A stretch of 45,414 nucleotides of DNA from a virus. A model generated the notes under the pieces. It saw only the letters and a program-made list of their open reading frames with translations, was not told the origin of the DNA and ran no database searches. Shown piece after piece: positions 30,610 to 38,600 of this stretch (the stretch's first letter is position 1; every line of letters begins with the position of its first letter). The position numbers and the translations under genes are program-made. The DNA is taken from positions 1-45,414 of IMG/VR virus record IMGVR_UViG_3300031351_000002; one strand, 5' to 3'.

Positions 30610-32243
30610 TGAAGATTTGGAACACTATTGGCGAACTAATTGAGTGGCTAGACCATCACCACAATCCAATGCACGAAAACGGTGGCGTTGATGAGATAGA
30701 TGTAACTGGCCTCTCTGGACTTTTAGCTGATGAGCAACATGCTCTCGCTACTGAAATTGATTATGGCCTATCCTTTCAGGGTGTAGTTACTACCGCTACG
30801 GATACTACTCACTTCAAGGTATCAACCCTTGCTGATAAGGGAACTGGTTTCTTTAAGCCTACGGCAGGGTCTCCCTATGAGATTTATGTTGTTGAAGCAG
30901 ATGGGGCAGCACCGGAGGGAGAACAAACACCCGTAGTAGCCTATACTACCGCCGATGGCACTTTCCAACACGCAGAGTTTACCGCTCAGTTGGCTGTAGG
31001 CGATATAGTTCTAATTCAGCATCCTGTGATTGCTATGCTGGGGACAAAGGCTACGGCAGCAGCCGAAGGTGCAGTTACCACCACTGATTACCTAATAGCA
31101 TATATCAAGCAATTAGTTACCTTACTCATAGCCCAAGATGTAGTGGTAGATAACTTACACGATACCGATATACCAGCAATAAAAACAGTGGTAGATGCCA
31201 TTACAGCTGCTGGCCCGACTAATACTCAAATGGAAACTGCTAGGGATGCTGTCATAGCAGCCATTCCCGCTATGGTTGGAACAAACTCAGCCATGTTAGC
31301 TGTCAATGGAGCATTGGAAGCTACTCTTACAGCCATCAAGGGTGGTGGCTGGACAGATGAGACATTAAAAGCAATTAAGGATGCAGTTGATGCCATAGCT
31401 CCAGGTGATGCCACTGAAGCTAAACAGGATGCTATCATTGCCGACACTGAGGATATACAAACCACACTTGGCACTCCTGCTAACTTCATGGCTAACGTGG
31501 CTTCTCTTGCTCTGGAAGCTACTCTAGGCACTCACGACACCGATATAAAGACACTTCTTAGCACTATTGCAGGGTATATTGACACAGAAATTGCTGCCAT
31601 CACTGCTGCAGGTCCAACCCTAACTCAAATGAACACAGCCCATGCCCTACTAGCGACACCAGCACAAGTGGCAACAGCCTTGGACACCTATGATGCTATC
31701 AAGCGGTCAGAGGCTACCTCTGATAAGGAAGCTGTTATTGCTGCTATACCTGCTATGGTAGGGACTGACAACGCAGCGACAGAAGCCAAGCAGGATATTA
31801 TAGATACCAATGTTGATGATATTGAAGTTCTTGTTGACAGCAAGGTAATGGGTAGGCTACAGGTAGCGACAACCACCTGGGACTTAAAACGAGGTGATGC
31901 TGGTGCTGGAACGGATGTCCTATTTACTGGGACTACACAGGCGGTAATTCTTGAGTCCCTTATAGTCAGGATGCCGACTACCTCAGATGTTACCGATGAC
32001 GGCACAATCACCAGTATGGCTATAGCAACCGATGACGCAGAGCCAGGGATAATCATAGCTGCTGCGGATGCCCCCGTAGCCAGTATGACACCCGAATCAC
32101 AATTCGGTTGGACTGGAACTTTATACATACCCGTAGATACCGAGATAGAGGGAACTCTTGCTGGTGGTGATGCTGATGCAGAGTGCTTGGTTATTGTTAC
32201 GGCAACCTATAGAGCAGTGGTAAGCGGAGGTTATCTGGCATGA
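30609..32243 (+). CDS. Long tail fibre/stalk protein, 544 aa
   Basis: The N-terminal anchor (WNTIGELIEWLDHHHNPMHE) is followed by a beta part, then a helical stalk (about 160-410) with internal repeats: AITAAGPTNTQMETA and AITAAGPTLTQMNTA, AVIAAIPAMVGTN and AVIAAIPAMVGTD, and several ATEAKQD units. Such repeats form trimeric coiled coils. The C-terminus (about 420-544) is a beta domain. Probably a trimeric fibre carrying the receptor tip encoded next. It overlaps the following gene by 4 bp. Confidence 0.7.
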   Translation: MKIWNTIGELIEWLDHHHNPMHENGGVDEIDVTGLSGLLADEQHALATEIDYGLSFQGVVTTATDTTHFKVSTLADKGTGFFKPTAGSPYEIYVVEADGAAPEGEQTPVVAYTTADGTFQHAEFTAQLAVGDIVLIQHPVIAMLGTKATAAAEGAVTTTDYLIAYIKQLVTLLIAQDVVVDNLHDTDIPAIKTVVDAITAAGPTNTQMETARDAVIAAIPAMVGTNSAMLAVNGALEATLTAIKGGGWTDETLKAIKDAVDAIAPGDATEAKQDAIIADTEDIQTTLGTPANFMANVASLALEATLGTHDTDIKTLLSTIAGYIDTEIAAITAAGPTLTQMNTAHALLATPAQVATALDTYDAIKRSEATSDKEAVIAAIPAMVGTDNAATEAKQDIIDTNVDDIEVLVDSKVMGRLQVATTTWDLKRGDAGAGTDVLFTGTTQAVILESLIVRMPTTSDVTDDGTITSMAIATDDAEPGIIIAAADAPVASMTPESQFGWTGTLYIPVDTEIEGTLAGGDADAECLVIVTATYRAVVSGGYLA

Positions 32244-32920
32244 GATACAAGAATGGAGTTTACATACCACCCTTAGATGATGTACCCGTAGATGGACAGA
32301 CAGAGGAAGGTATTACTTCCAACAGAGTGTTTGACCATGAAGGCAATACTACCACAGCTCATGGAGCAGTTTCAGCCGCCACAGCCAATAAGCACGTAGT
32401 CAGGGATGCCTCAGCACGAGCCAAGTTTGCTGCAGCAGCAGCTGCTGGTGATGCCTTAACAAAGGGAACAAGGGTAACTACGGCAGAACTCCCAGCTATG
32501 ACTGATGAGAAGATATGGAAAGGCACTGGTGGGAATGTTGAAGAAGTGGACATGCCCAGTGGTGGCGCTACCTTAACTGTAGCTGATACTGAGGTATTTA
32601 ACGATACTCCTCCCACGTCTTGGACAGACCTTGACTTAAGCGGCACAGTTGGCGCTCAAGCTACTCTGGTTATGCTTAAATTTATTGCCAAATCATCAGG
32701 ATACGGTTTTAATAGAGTTGCTGTTCGCCGTAATGGTGATACTGATGAGTTTTTTCATACTGTTGATGTGCCCCTCGGCGTTGCAACCGCAGAGGGTGAT
32801 TATGATTATCATATCGTCCTTTTGGTCACTACTGATACTGATGGGCGAATAGAGTGGCGTGTTGAACATGTTTCTCTGTATGTTTTGGCAATAATAGATG
32901 TTATGGCTTATATTAAGTGA
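32240..32920 (+). CDS. Fibre tip or fibre-associated protein, 226 aa
   Basis: An N-terminal short domain (YKNGVYIPPLDDVPVDGQT), an Ala-rich helical centre (VSAATANKHVVRDASARAKF) and a C-terminal beta sandwich (LVMLKFIAKSSGYGFNRVAV, then DYHIVLLVTTDTDGRIEW). Coupled by overlap to the fibre gene, so probably part of the same appendage. Confidence 0.6.
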   Translation: MRYKNGVYIPPLDDVPVDGQTEEGITSNRVFDHEGNTTTAHGAVSAATANKHVVRDASARAKFAAAAAAGDALTKGTRVTTAELPAMTDEKIWKGTGGNVEEVDMPSGGATLTVADTEVFNDTPPTSWTDLDLSGTVGAQATLVMLKFIAKSSGYGFNRVAVRRNGDTDEFFHTVDVPLGVATAEGDYDYHIVLLVTTDTDGRIEWRVEHVSLYVLAIIDVMAYIK

Positions 32921-32929
32921 GGCAAGAAG

Positions 32930-33196
32930 ATGTCAACTGAGAAAGAAATTAAGGTTAGACATAAAGAGATACACGACAACTTAGGGGAAGATTATTACAA
33001 GAAACACCTGATGTCCAAAGAGGACTTTAACTACTATCATGGACAAAACTGGACTGATATGGAAGCGGAACTTTTTGCTAATGGTTATCTTAAGCCACCT
33101 GAGCCAGTAAGGGATTTAACTGCTGAGATAGATGGGTTGAAGGCTGACGTAGAAAAACTCAAGTTGATAGGGATAGGGATTATAAGGAAAAGCTAA
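32930..33196 (+). CDS. Small acidic coiled-coil protein, 88 aa
   Basis: STEKEIKVRHKEIHDNLGED, then KEDFNYYHGQNWTDMEAELF and a final heptad helix (TAEIDGLKADVEKLKLIG). Perhaps a fibre chaperone or linker. A weak GGCAAGAAG site precedes the ATG. Function unknown. A 12-codon frame at 33209-33247 follows. Confidence 0.6.
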   Translation: MSTEKEIKVRHKEIHDNLGEDYYKKHLMSKEDFNYYHGQNWTDMEAELFANGYLKPPEPVRDLTAEIDGLKADVEKLKLIGIGIIRKS

Positions 33197-33279
33197 AGAG
33201 GCAAGATAATGCCCAAAGAGAAGCCAAAAAGTGAGAAGGATACTTAGCTTTATGAAGTCTACTGTCAGGATGTAAAGGT

Positions 33280-33477
33280 ATGATTAGCAGGATAAAATTC
33301 AAAAGGTTACCCAAGGGAATCGGGGTTTACATCTTCTCCAAGAGATACTACAAGGGCAGAAGGAATTGGCTCAATGTTTCTTTCACCTACTCCCTGTTTG
33401 ATTGGATATTTGCAATAAGTCATAACGGCTACCATAAGTTTGAAATCATTTATCACAGGAGACCGAAAGATGAATGA
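33280..33477 (+). CDS. Basic aromatic protein, 65 aa
   Basis: ISRIKFKRLPKGIGVYIFSK, then NWLNVSFTYSLFDWIFAISH. Highly basic N-terminus and a moderately hydrophobic middle (about 34-50). The 3' end overlaps the next gene by 8 bp. It may be membrane associated and part of lysis; function unknown. Confidence 0.55.
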   Translation: MISRIKFKRLPKGIGVYIFSKRYYKGRRNWLNVSFTYSLFDWIFAISHNGYHKFEIIYHRRPKDE

Positions 33478-33685
33478 ACAGGAAATATTAGCTTATCTTA
33501 AATCACATGATGAAAGACTGGGGCATATAGAAAGCAGCCTGAAGGTTATAAACCACGAACTGGGAGTGCTAACTGGTAAGGTGAAGAACACGAGCATAGC
33601 ACCTTTACTCATCAAATACGTGGTCTTCCCCCTGATTGTCCTAATCGCTGCCCTTGCTGGCTTCAAGATGTTTTTGCCCTTCTGA
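33470..33685 (+). CDS. Holin-like / XhlA-like membrane protein, 71 aa
   Basis: An N-terminal coiled coil (EQEILAYLKSHDERLGHIES, through NHELGVLTGKV) and one C-terminal membrane helix (YVVFPLIVLIAALAGFKMFL, about 50-69). The size and layout match hemolysin XhlA-type small proteins that take part in lysis. It is the last gene before the late terminator. I use the ATG at 33470, which has AGGAG about 7 bases before it. Confidence 0.65.
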   Translation: MNEQEILAYLKSHDERLGHIESSLKVINHELGVLTGKVKNTSIAPLLIKYVVFPLIVLIAALAGFKMFLPF

Positions 33686-33747
33686 GGCTTCCCACAATCA
33701 AAATCTACTGGCATAAAACCAATTACGAATAGCACACTATTAATTAC

Positions 33748-33780
33748 CCCCTCTCCTTCAAAGGAGAGGGGCTTTCTTTT
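33748..33780 (+). terminator. Late operon terminator
   Basis: CCCCTCTCCT (33748-33757) and AGGAGAGGGG (33762-33771) pair perfectly with loop TCAA, followed by CTTTCTTTT. A textbook rho-independent terminator for the rightward late transcript. Its T tract runs into the stop codon of the convergent integrase gene. Confidence 0.9.
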
Positions 33781-34720
33781 ATTTCAGGCGAAGGTTATCA
33801 ACAGGACTCGCCATCTTGTGAGCTTGAACCATCTCATACAGACCGAGGATACCCACATACCTTCTGGTCATTCCCAAATCAGAATGCCCCAGGATATATT
33901 GCAGGGTAAAGGTGTCCCCGCCGTTCCTCAAGTAATTGATGGCGAAGGTATGCCTGAAAGTGTGAGGTCCCTGCTTAACATTGGTTATTCCAGCCCTTTG
34001 GCACAGCCTTTTTACCATTATCTGGATAGCTGAAGTTGCCATAGGTCTCCTCTCCTCAGTAACCCATAGACAGGAGTGGCTATCCTTCCGCGAGAGAAGA
34101 TACTTCAGCAATGCCCTCTGAGCTGTCTTACCGATTCTGACGACTCTCTCTTTAGCCCCTTTACCCATTACCTTGATTAGCTCACCCTCAAAATTGACAT
34201 CCTGGAGCTGGATGTTTGTCAACTCTGCCAGTCTTAGTCCAGTGTCAAGGAATACTAAAATGATGGCTCTGTTGCGTAAGTCCAGGAAGCGATTGCCGGA
34301 GCATAGTAGCAGCAGGTTATCAATATCTCCCCTTGAGAAAGGCTTAATGATTAGGCGGGGCACTTTTGGAGGCTTGATATTATGCATCGGGTTTTCAGGT
34401 ATAGCACCTTCATTGACCAGCCAGTTGAAAAATGCCCTCAAGCACTTGTAGTGGTTATGGACTGAAGATGGCCTTAGCCCTCTCTCCTGTAAGGATAAAA
34501 GAAACATTCTTACTTGAGCGGTTGAAAGCTCATCACCGAGTCCTAGGAAGCCACGCAAAACCAGTGAATAAAGAGCGATAGTCTTTTCTGACTTCCCCTC
34601 AACCTTGCAGGAAATTAAGTAATTTCTAGCCAGTTGGCCAAGGCCGTTTTGAGGAGTAAAGTGGTCAAGGCCAGCTATGCCTCCAATGTGAAGGCTGCTG
34701 ATAGTAAAGTGGTCTAGCAT
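33779..34720 (-). CDS. int: Tyrosine integrase, 313 aa
   Basis: The catalytic set is visible: Arg in TGLRLAELTNIQLQDV, Lys in GKGAKERVVRIG, HTFRHTFAINYLRNGG (His-x-x-Arg), LGHSD and the nucleophile Tyr in TRRYVG. The N-terminal SAM-like core-binding domain spans about residues 25-110. The length is somewhat shorter than lambda Int. Leftward, 38 bp downstream of the repressor gene, so the two are probably co-transcribed. No attachment site could be assigned; the tRNA-Gln at 41868 is one candidate. Confidence 0.93.
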   Translation of the reverse strand: MLDHFTISSLHIGGIAGLDHFTPQNGLGQLARNYLISCKVEGKSEKTIALYSLVLRGFLGLGDELSTAQVRMFLLSLQERGLRPSSVHNHYKCLRAFFNWLVNEGAIPENPMHNIKPPKVPRLIIKPFSRGDIDNLLLLCSGNRFLDLRNRAIILVFLDTGLRLAELTNIQLQDVNFEGELIKVMGKGAKERVVRIGKTAQRALLKYLLSRKDSHSCLWVTEERRPMATSAIQIMVKRLCQRAGITNVKQGPHTFRHTFAINYLRNGGDTFTLQYILGHSDLGMTRRYVGILGLYEMVQAHKMASPVDNLRLK

Positions 34721-34758
34721 TATTCATTTTGGCTACCCAACGGCGATTTTAGCTTCAG

Positions 34759-35400
34759 TTATACAATTTCTAATTGAATCACCGGAGCTGCCACCTGATA
34801 CCCTTCAAATTTTACGCTACCCTCATTAGTCTCCAGCCACAATTCCTCGGCAACTCTGCGTAGTCGGCCTATTCTCAGACCATCAGGCATTAAACAGGCA
34901 ATGATGTCTCCAGCCTCTATATCACGGTCTCGGTCAATAATTATAATATCTCCGTCATGTATAGCTGGCTCTAAGCACTGCCCCCTCACAGGATAAGCCT
35001 CAATGTTCTTACCCGCCCCTTTGTTTCTTTCTAAGTACACATAATCTATTACTTCCATTGCTCCTCCTGCACGGAAGGGAAAGTCTGCATAGACAGGTAC
35101 AGAAATTGGTTGGGCTAACCTGAGACGCTCCAGAATCTCCTCTGAGGTCTCTTTCGGCAAGGACTGATGCTTCCCCTGCATCTCCTGGGTTAATCCATCA
35201 GGTAGCATCCCTAGCGCTCTGGCTATCCTTGCAAAGTTATGTTGTCGGACACCCTTAAAGCCGCCACTGCAAACACGGGAGATATAGGAATCTGATAAAC
35301 CAGACCTCTTAGCCAGTTCAGCCTGTCTGATACCCCGCTCATCTAAAATCTTTTTTAACCTGATACCCCAGTTCATAGTTTTATCCATAGTTTCATTCAT
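34759..35400 (-). CDS. CI-like phage repressor with degenerate S24 domain, 213 aa
   Basis: The N-terminal helix-turn-helix spans about residues 12-65 (RQAELAKRSGLSDSYISRVC). The C-terminal LexA/S24 fold starts near residue 98, with an Ala-Gly at 111-112 where relatives are cut, then PVRGQCLEPAIHDGDIIIID. The usual catalytic Ser is Cys142, and the usual Lys (Val-Lys-Arg-Leu in LexA) is Gly178 (RIGRL). Dimerisation should persist, but RecA-stimulated self-cleavage is probably lost or altered. The predicted start of transcription is at the ATG, as in lambda cI. It represses PL and PR and may activate itself. Confidence 0.88.
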   Translation of the reverse strand: MNETMDKTMNWGIRLKKILDERGIRQAELAKRSGLSDSYISRVCSGGFKGVRQHNFARIARALGMLPDGLTQEMQGKHQSLPKETSEEILERLRLAQPISVPVYADFPFRAGGAMEVIDYVYLERNKGAGKNIEAYPVRGQCLEPAIHDGDIIIIDRDRDIEAGDIIACLMPDGLRIGRLRRVAEELWLETNEGSVKFEGYQVAAPVIQLEIV

Positions 35401-35406
35401 ACTTCT

Positions 35407-35434
35407 ATTGTAACATTTATATTACAAAAGTCAA
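35407..35434 (-). promoter_or_regulatory. Repressor promoter (PRM-like)
   Basis: Read leftward: TTGACT (35429-35434), a 16-base spacer, TACAAT (35407-35412). The spacer and -10 lie in the inverted repeat TTGTAACATTTATATTACAA (35408-35427), a likely operator. The start of transcription falls near 35400, the first base of the ATG, so the mRNA should be leaderless. Confidence 0.75.
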
Positions 35435-35494
35435 GTAATTTAGTTCTACCTGTAATTATTTTTGAAACTTTCCCTAAAATAGTTCCAAAAGGTA

Positions 35495-35528
35495 TTGACA
35501 AGTTGCAAGTATTTGTTTACACTTGTAA
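35495..35528 (+). promoter_or_regulatory. Rightward early promoter (PR-like) with operator
   Basis: TTGACA (35495-35500), a 17-base spacer, TACACT (35518-35523). The palindrome-like TTACACTTGTAA (35517-35528) covers the -10, as TTACAATTGTAA does at the leftward promoter. The start of transcription falls near 35530, 2 bases from the ATG of the Cro-like gene. Confidence 0.8.
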
Positions 35529-35531
35529 TAT

Positions 35532-35852
35532 ATGGCTACAGAGCTTGAACTCCTGATAAAGAAACAAAGAGACGAGGGCTTAACCGACAGCGAGATGGGT
35601 GAACGGCTAGGTGTTTCCAGGGTTCATTACAACTACATCAAGAATAAGAGGTCAGCCGTAAATGACAAGTTCATAATGAAAGCGTATCGGGCATTCCCCG
35701 ATATTTTTTTACCCAACAGTTTTACCAGCGTAAAAAGGGACATTACGGGTGACAAACAGGACTACCCTGAGACCTCACCAAATGAAAATCTAGGGTCGCT
35801 TTGGGGTCGGGTAAAGGGATTGTTCAAGGGGATAGGGAATAAGGGGGAATGA
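35532..35852 (+). CDS. Cro-like HTH regulator, 106 aa
   Basis: TDSEMGERLGVSRVHYNYIK is a helix-turn-helix (about residues 17-36) in an N-terminal domain, with a flexible C-terminal tail. It is divergent from the repressor and first in the early rightward operon, which is the Cro position. It should compete for the TTACAnnTGTAA sites. Almost no 5' leader is predicted and no Shine-Dalgarno site is present. It overlaps the next gene by 4 bp. Confidence 0.8.
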   Translation: MATELELLIKKQRDEGLTDSEMGERLGVSRVHYNYIKNKRSAVNDKFIMKAYRAFPDIFLPNSFTSVKRDITGDKQDYPETSPNENLGSLWGRVKGLFKGIGNKGE

Positions 35853-36136
35853 TGCTAGACATAGAAGAGAAAAGGAACGAGATAAGGGGAGGGATAGAGC
35901 AAATCCTTGATTTATACATTGATGAAGGTTTGGAAGAAGAACGACTCATTAAGCGTGCTGATAAAATTCTGCGGTATCTCCATTCTCAGGGTGTAGTGAT
36001 AGCGGATAGGGACAGGGGGTTACCTGAAGTTAAAGTTGACTTTGGTGATGGTTCCTACGAAATACTCACTAACATTATAGGACACAAATATAATCAAGCT
36101 GGCTATGTAGCAACTATACCACTGGTAAAGGATTGA
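35849..36136 (+). CDS. Paralogue B of a small acidic family, 95 aa
   Basis: LDIEEKRNEIRGGIEQILDL, ending GYVATIPLVKD. A relative of the 6242-6532 protein (see there). Two adjacent ATG codons precede it after GGGGGA. The last 18 bases equal those of the 6828-7007 gene. Function unknown. Confidence 0.75.
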   Translation: MMLDIEEKRNEIRGGIEQILDLYIDEGLEEERLIKRADKILRYLHSQGVVIADRDRGLPEVKVDFGDGSYEILTNIIGHKYNQAGYVATIPLVKD

Positions 36137-36160
36137 TTAACTTACATTAGGGAGGTAGCT

Positions 36161-36568
36161 ATGATATCCACATTGTTTGAGGGAACAGTTATTGATAAGG
36201 TAACTTACCCGGAAACTCTTTATTATGCCGAGAGAGTATCCCAGAGCGGTCACCAACCTGTCTTTAAGAGGCTATTGCCTGATGGCTACTCCACTGAATT
36301 ATCACCTGTCCCCAGCCAGAGACTAATCAATCACTCACCATCTGGTTTCCAATGGGGATATGGTGGCTCCGGCCCGGCGCAATTAGCTCTAGCCCTGCTC
36401 TTTGATGCCACCACTGACCCCGAGATGGCACTGGCTAATTACCAGGAATTCAAGTTGGCGTTTGTTGCTGAGTGGGGTGATAAGTGGTCAATTACCAGGA
36501 GTGAGATACTGCTCTGGGTAGAGGAGCAAAAGAAGCAGCAGCTTGAGGCTATGCTGAGCAGGAATTGA
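36161..36568 (+). CDS. DUF6166-like protein, 135 aa
   Basis: The stretch HSPSGFQWGYGGSGPAQLAL, followed by ALLFDATTDPEMAL, is the hallmark I associate with DUF6166, a small family of phage and bacterial proteins of unknown role. A C-terminal helical region follows. GGGAGGTAGCT precedes the ATG. It is in the early operon with DNA-metabolism genes, but no mechanism can be inferred. Confidence 0.75.
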   Translation: MISTLFEGTVIDKVTYPETLYYAERVSQSGHQPVFKRLLPDGYSTELSPVPSQRLINHSPSGFQWGYGGSGPAQLALALLFDATTDPEMALANYQEFKLAFVAEWGDKWSITRSEILLWVEEQKKQQLEAMLSRN

Positions 36569-36569
36569 A

Positions 36570-36743
36570 ATGATGAACAGAGGCGGGCGACCCAAACTCA
36601 AGACCTTATTAGAACTGAGGCAGCAAACATCTCTGGAGGTTCAAAATAAGAATAATGGAGGTAAGCTACCCAACGGCTTACGGGAACTTAAAGAGATGTT
36701 GAAGCTGAGAAATATAAAGGAGAGGGAGGGCTGTCTTGTCTGA
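36570..36743 (+). CDS. Small basic protein with GRPK motif, 57 aa
   Basis: MMNRGGRPKLKTLLELRQQT and a following Lys/Glu helix (LRELKEMLKLRNIKEREG). GGRPKL resembles an AT-hook minor-groove binding motif. It starts 1 bp after the preceding stop and overlaps the next gene by 8 bp. Function unknown; DNA binding is possible. Confidence 0.6.
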   Translation: MMNRGGRPKLKTLLELRQQTSLEVQNKNNGGKLPNGLRELKEMLKLRNIKEREGCLV

Positions 36744-36942
36744 GATGGCTCTCCCAGGGAGGATTGAACTCGGCTTCACTAGCCTGATGGTCTGCAAAAG
36801 ATGTGGTGGGCAGGTACTTGCTAGTAAATGTATCCATTGTGGGGCAGAGCATGATAGGTGGGGCAACTGGCTCAGGCCAGTAGTTGGCACAAAACTAAGT
36901 GGGGAAGGACAGCATCAGTCAAGTCATGGGGGATTTAAATAA
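36736..36942 (+). CDS. Zinc-ribbon protein, 68 aa
   Basis: CKRCGGQVLASKCIHCGAEH gives two CxxC pairs 12 residues apart, a small zinc ribbon, then DRWGNWL. Likely DNA- or RNA-binding. GGAGGGCTG precedes the start. The tail (QHQSSHGGFK) is disordered. Confidence 0.7.
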   Translation: MSEMALPGRIELGFTSLMVCKRCGGQVLASKCIHCGAEHDRWGNWLRPVVGTKLSGEGQHQSSHGGFK

Positions 36943-36951
36943 AAGGAGGAG

Positions 36952-37428
36952 ATGATGGCCGAAGTTAAAGAGAAGAAAGTAGCCGATTATAGCAAGAGCG
37001 CGGAGAACTTGGTGAATCCATCAGAAGTCAAGGAACTTCTTAACCAACTGCATCAGAAAGAGAAGGATAAAGAAGAGTTTGAAGTAGAGTTGAAGGAACA
37101 ATGCGCCGACCTGGTTCTCTCTATCGCCGATACTGGTCAAGCCATAACCGAACTCCAGAAGCAAATCAAGGAAGCGGTTGAGCAGTTCGGGTCTTATCAG
37201 GACTTGGAAGCTGGCGACTACGCAGTCAAATACCGGCGGGTTTCAAAGAGCTACGATGCCGAGGAGTTCGCTCAGTTCTTTGACAAGTTTGCTCCAGCCG
37301 TAATCATCCAGACCGTGAATGAAAAGGCTCTGGAAGGTCTAATCAAGGGCGGACTGATTACAGAGCAAGAACTCAAGAATACGGGAGTCCTGAAAGAAGA
37401 TACCAAGTATGCCTATGTCATAAGGTGA
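36952..37428 (+). CDS. Early coiled-coil protein, 158 aa
   Basis: A long N-terminal coiled coil (about 20-70: VKELLNQLHQKEKDKEEFEV, through TGQAITELQKQIKEAV), then a beta core (DLEAGDYAVKYRRVSKSYDA) and a helix ending in KEDTKYAYVIR. I do not recognise the family. The layout of coil plus short beta domain is like phage nuclease-inhibitor or recombination-accessory proteins, and the next genes fit a recombination module. GGAGGAG precedes the ATG. Confidence 0.65.
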   Translation: MMAEVKEKKVADYSKSAENLVNPSEVKELLNQLHQKEKDKEEFEVELKEQCADLVLSIADTGQAITELQKQIKEAVEQFGSYQDLEAGDYAVKYRRVSKSYDAEEFAQFFDKFAPAVIIQTVNEKALEGLIKGGLITEQELKNTGVLKEDTKYAYVIR

Positions 37429-37434
37429 GAAGGA

Positions 37435-37629
37435 ATGAAAGGTTTAACACTAAAAATCAGACGCATAAGGGTAGGGCTAACACAAACTGAGTTAGCTAAG
37501 ATGGTAAACCTCACTCAGCCTATAGTCTCTCAGCTTGAGCGGGGATTTTATTTACCAGGTCCTGAACTAATAAAGCGAATTAAAGAAGCAACTAGAAATA
37601 AGCAATGCCAATCTATGAAAGTGAAGTAA
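37435..37629 (+). CDS. XRE-type HTH protein, 64 aa
   Basis: KIRRIRVGLTQTELAKMVNL, TQPIVSQLERGFYLPGPELI is a complete XRE helix-turn-helix (Thr-Gln-x-Glu-Leu-Ala, then Pro-x-Val-Ser-Gln-x-Glu-Arg-Gly). It has no effector domain, so is a minimal DNA-binding regulator. Probably modulates the early operon; it is 6 bp after the previous gene. Confidence 0.85.
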   Translation: MKGLTLKIRRIRVGLTQTELAKMVNLTQPIVSQLERGFYLPGPELIKRIKEATRNKQCQSMKVK

Positions 37630-37646
37630 CAGGAGGGAGAAATAAG

Positions 37647-38585
37647 ATGGAAAAGGGATTAACTACCACAGAGAAAACAGAACTTACCCTGAATCCAAAT
37701 GATGTAGTAGAAAATGCTACTACCCAAGCAAAGTTGCTTATGGACATCGTGGAGAAAACACATTGCTTTCAGGAAATATCAGGCAAGAAGTATCTTCAGG
37801 TGGAAGCATGGGAGACAATCGGGGCTTTCAACCGCACACACGCTGAAACAGAGAGCATTACGCCAATTCTTAAAGAGGATAAAACCATCGGCTATCAAGC
37901 CCATGTGCAACTCTGGAAAGATGGGGCGGTTGTCGGTGGTGCGGTAATGCCGTGCTACTTCACCGAGAATTGCTGTAAGGGCAAAGAAGGGGATGCCAAA
38001 CATAAAGCCAGTATGAGCGGAGCCCAGACTTTTGCTACCAGCAAGGCTTACCGTATGAATTATAGCTATGTGGCTATCCTCGCTGGCTATCAACCACTGC
38101 CGGCAGAGGAAATCACAGAGGATATGAAGCAAACAGTTGATAAGAGCCAGCACTGGTGCAAGGAGCATGCCACCGCTTTCTTTATGAGGGGCAAGATGAA
38201 GAGCTATGCCCACCCAATTAAAGATGCCAATGGAAATGATACTGGTGAGTGGTGCCACGAACGCAAGGAACAGTCAGCAAAGCCAGCACTAGCTAAAGAG
38301 CCTGAACCAGAGCCAGCACCAGTTAAAGAACTAGAGCCTGAAGTAGAAACTACTCCGCCACCAGCCATAGAAACTGGAAACCCATCGGATGTTCTTGATG
38401 AGAGTCCAGTGACTAAAGAGGATATTGCCCGGCTTGAGAAGATGATGGCTGAAACCAGTGTCAGTGCCTCACAGCTTGGGGCATATATGAACAAGGATAA
38501 GGGCTGGGGTATACAGGCATTATCTAGCCTTAAAAAGGCTCAGTATAATGAACTGATGGCAGCCTTTGAAAAGGGTAAACAATAA
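37647..38585 (+). CDS. Putative recombination/annealing-type protein, 312 aa
   Basis: SGAQTFATSKAYRMNYSYVA, ILAGYQPLPAEEITEDM resembles a conserved core in phage proteins near replication genes, and the C-terminus (SPVTKEDIARLEKMMAETSV onward) is a helical tail like those on annealing proteins. A Cys cluster (CYFTENCCKG) and a Pro/Glu linker (about 225-260) lie between. I suspect binding to single-stranded DNA; this is not proven. The ATG at 37647 follows AGGAGGGAGAAATAAG; a longer reading from 37605 overlaps the HTH gene. Confidence 0.55.
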   Translation: MEKGLTTTEKTELTLNPNDVVENATTQAKLLMDIVEKTHCFQEISGKKYLQVEAWETIGAFNRTHAETESITPILKEDKTIGYQAHVQLWKDGAVVGGAVMPCYFTENCCKGKEGDAKHKASMSGAQTFATSKAYRMNYSYVAILAGYQPLPAEEITEDMKQTVDKSQHWCKEHATAFFMRGKMKSYAHPIKDANGNDTGEWCHERKEQSAKPALAKEPEPEPAPVKELEPEVETTPPPAIETGNPSDVLDESPVTKEDIARLEKMMAETSVSASQLGAYMNKDKGWGIQALSSLKKAQYNELMAAFEKGKQ

Positions 38586-38600
38586 GCACATTAAAATAGG

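Noticed and set aside
33686-33747. Phage attachment site next to the integrase
   Set aside because: The gap is short, holds no direct repeat or tRNA-like segment, and I cannot identify a core without the host sequence.
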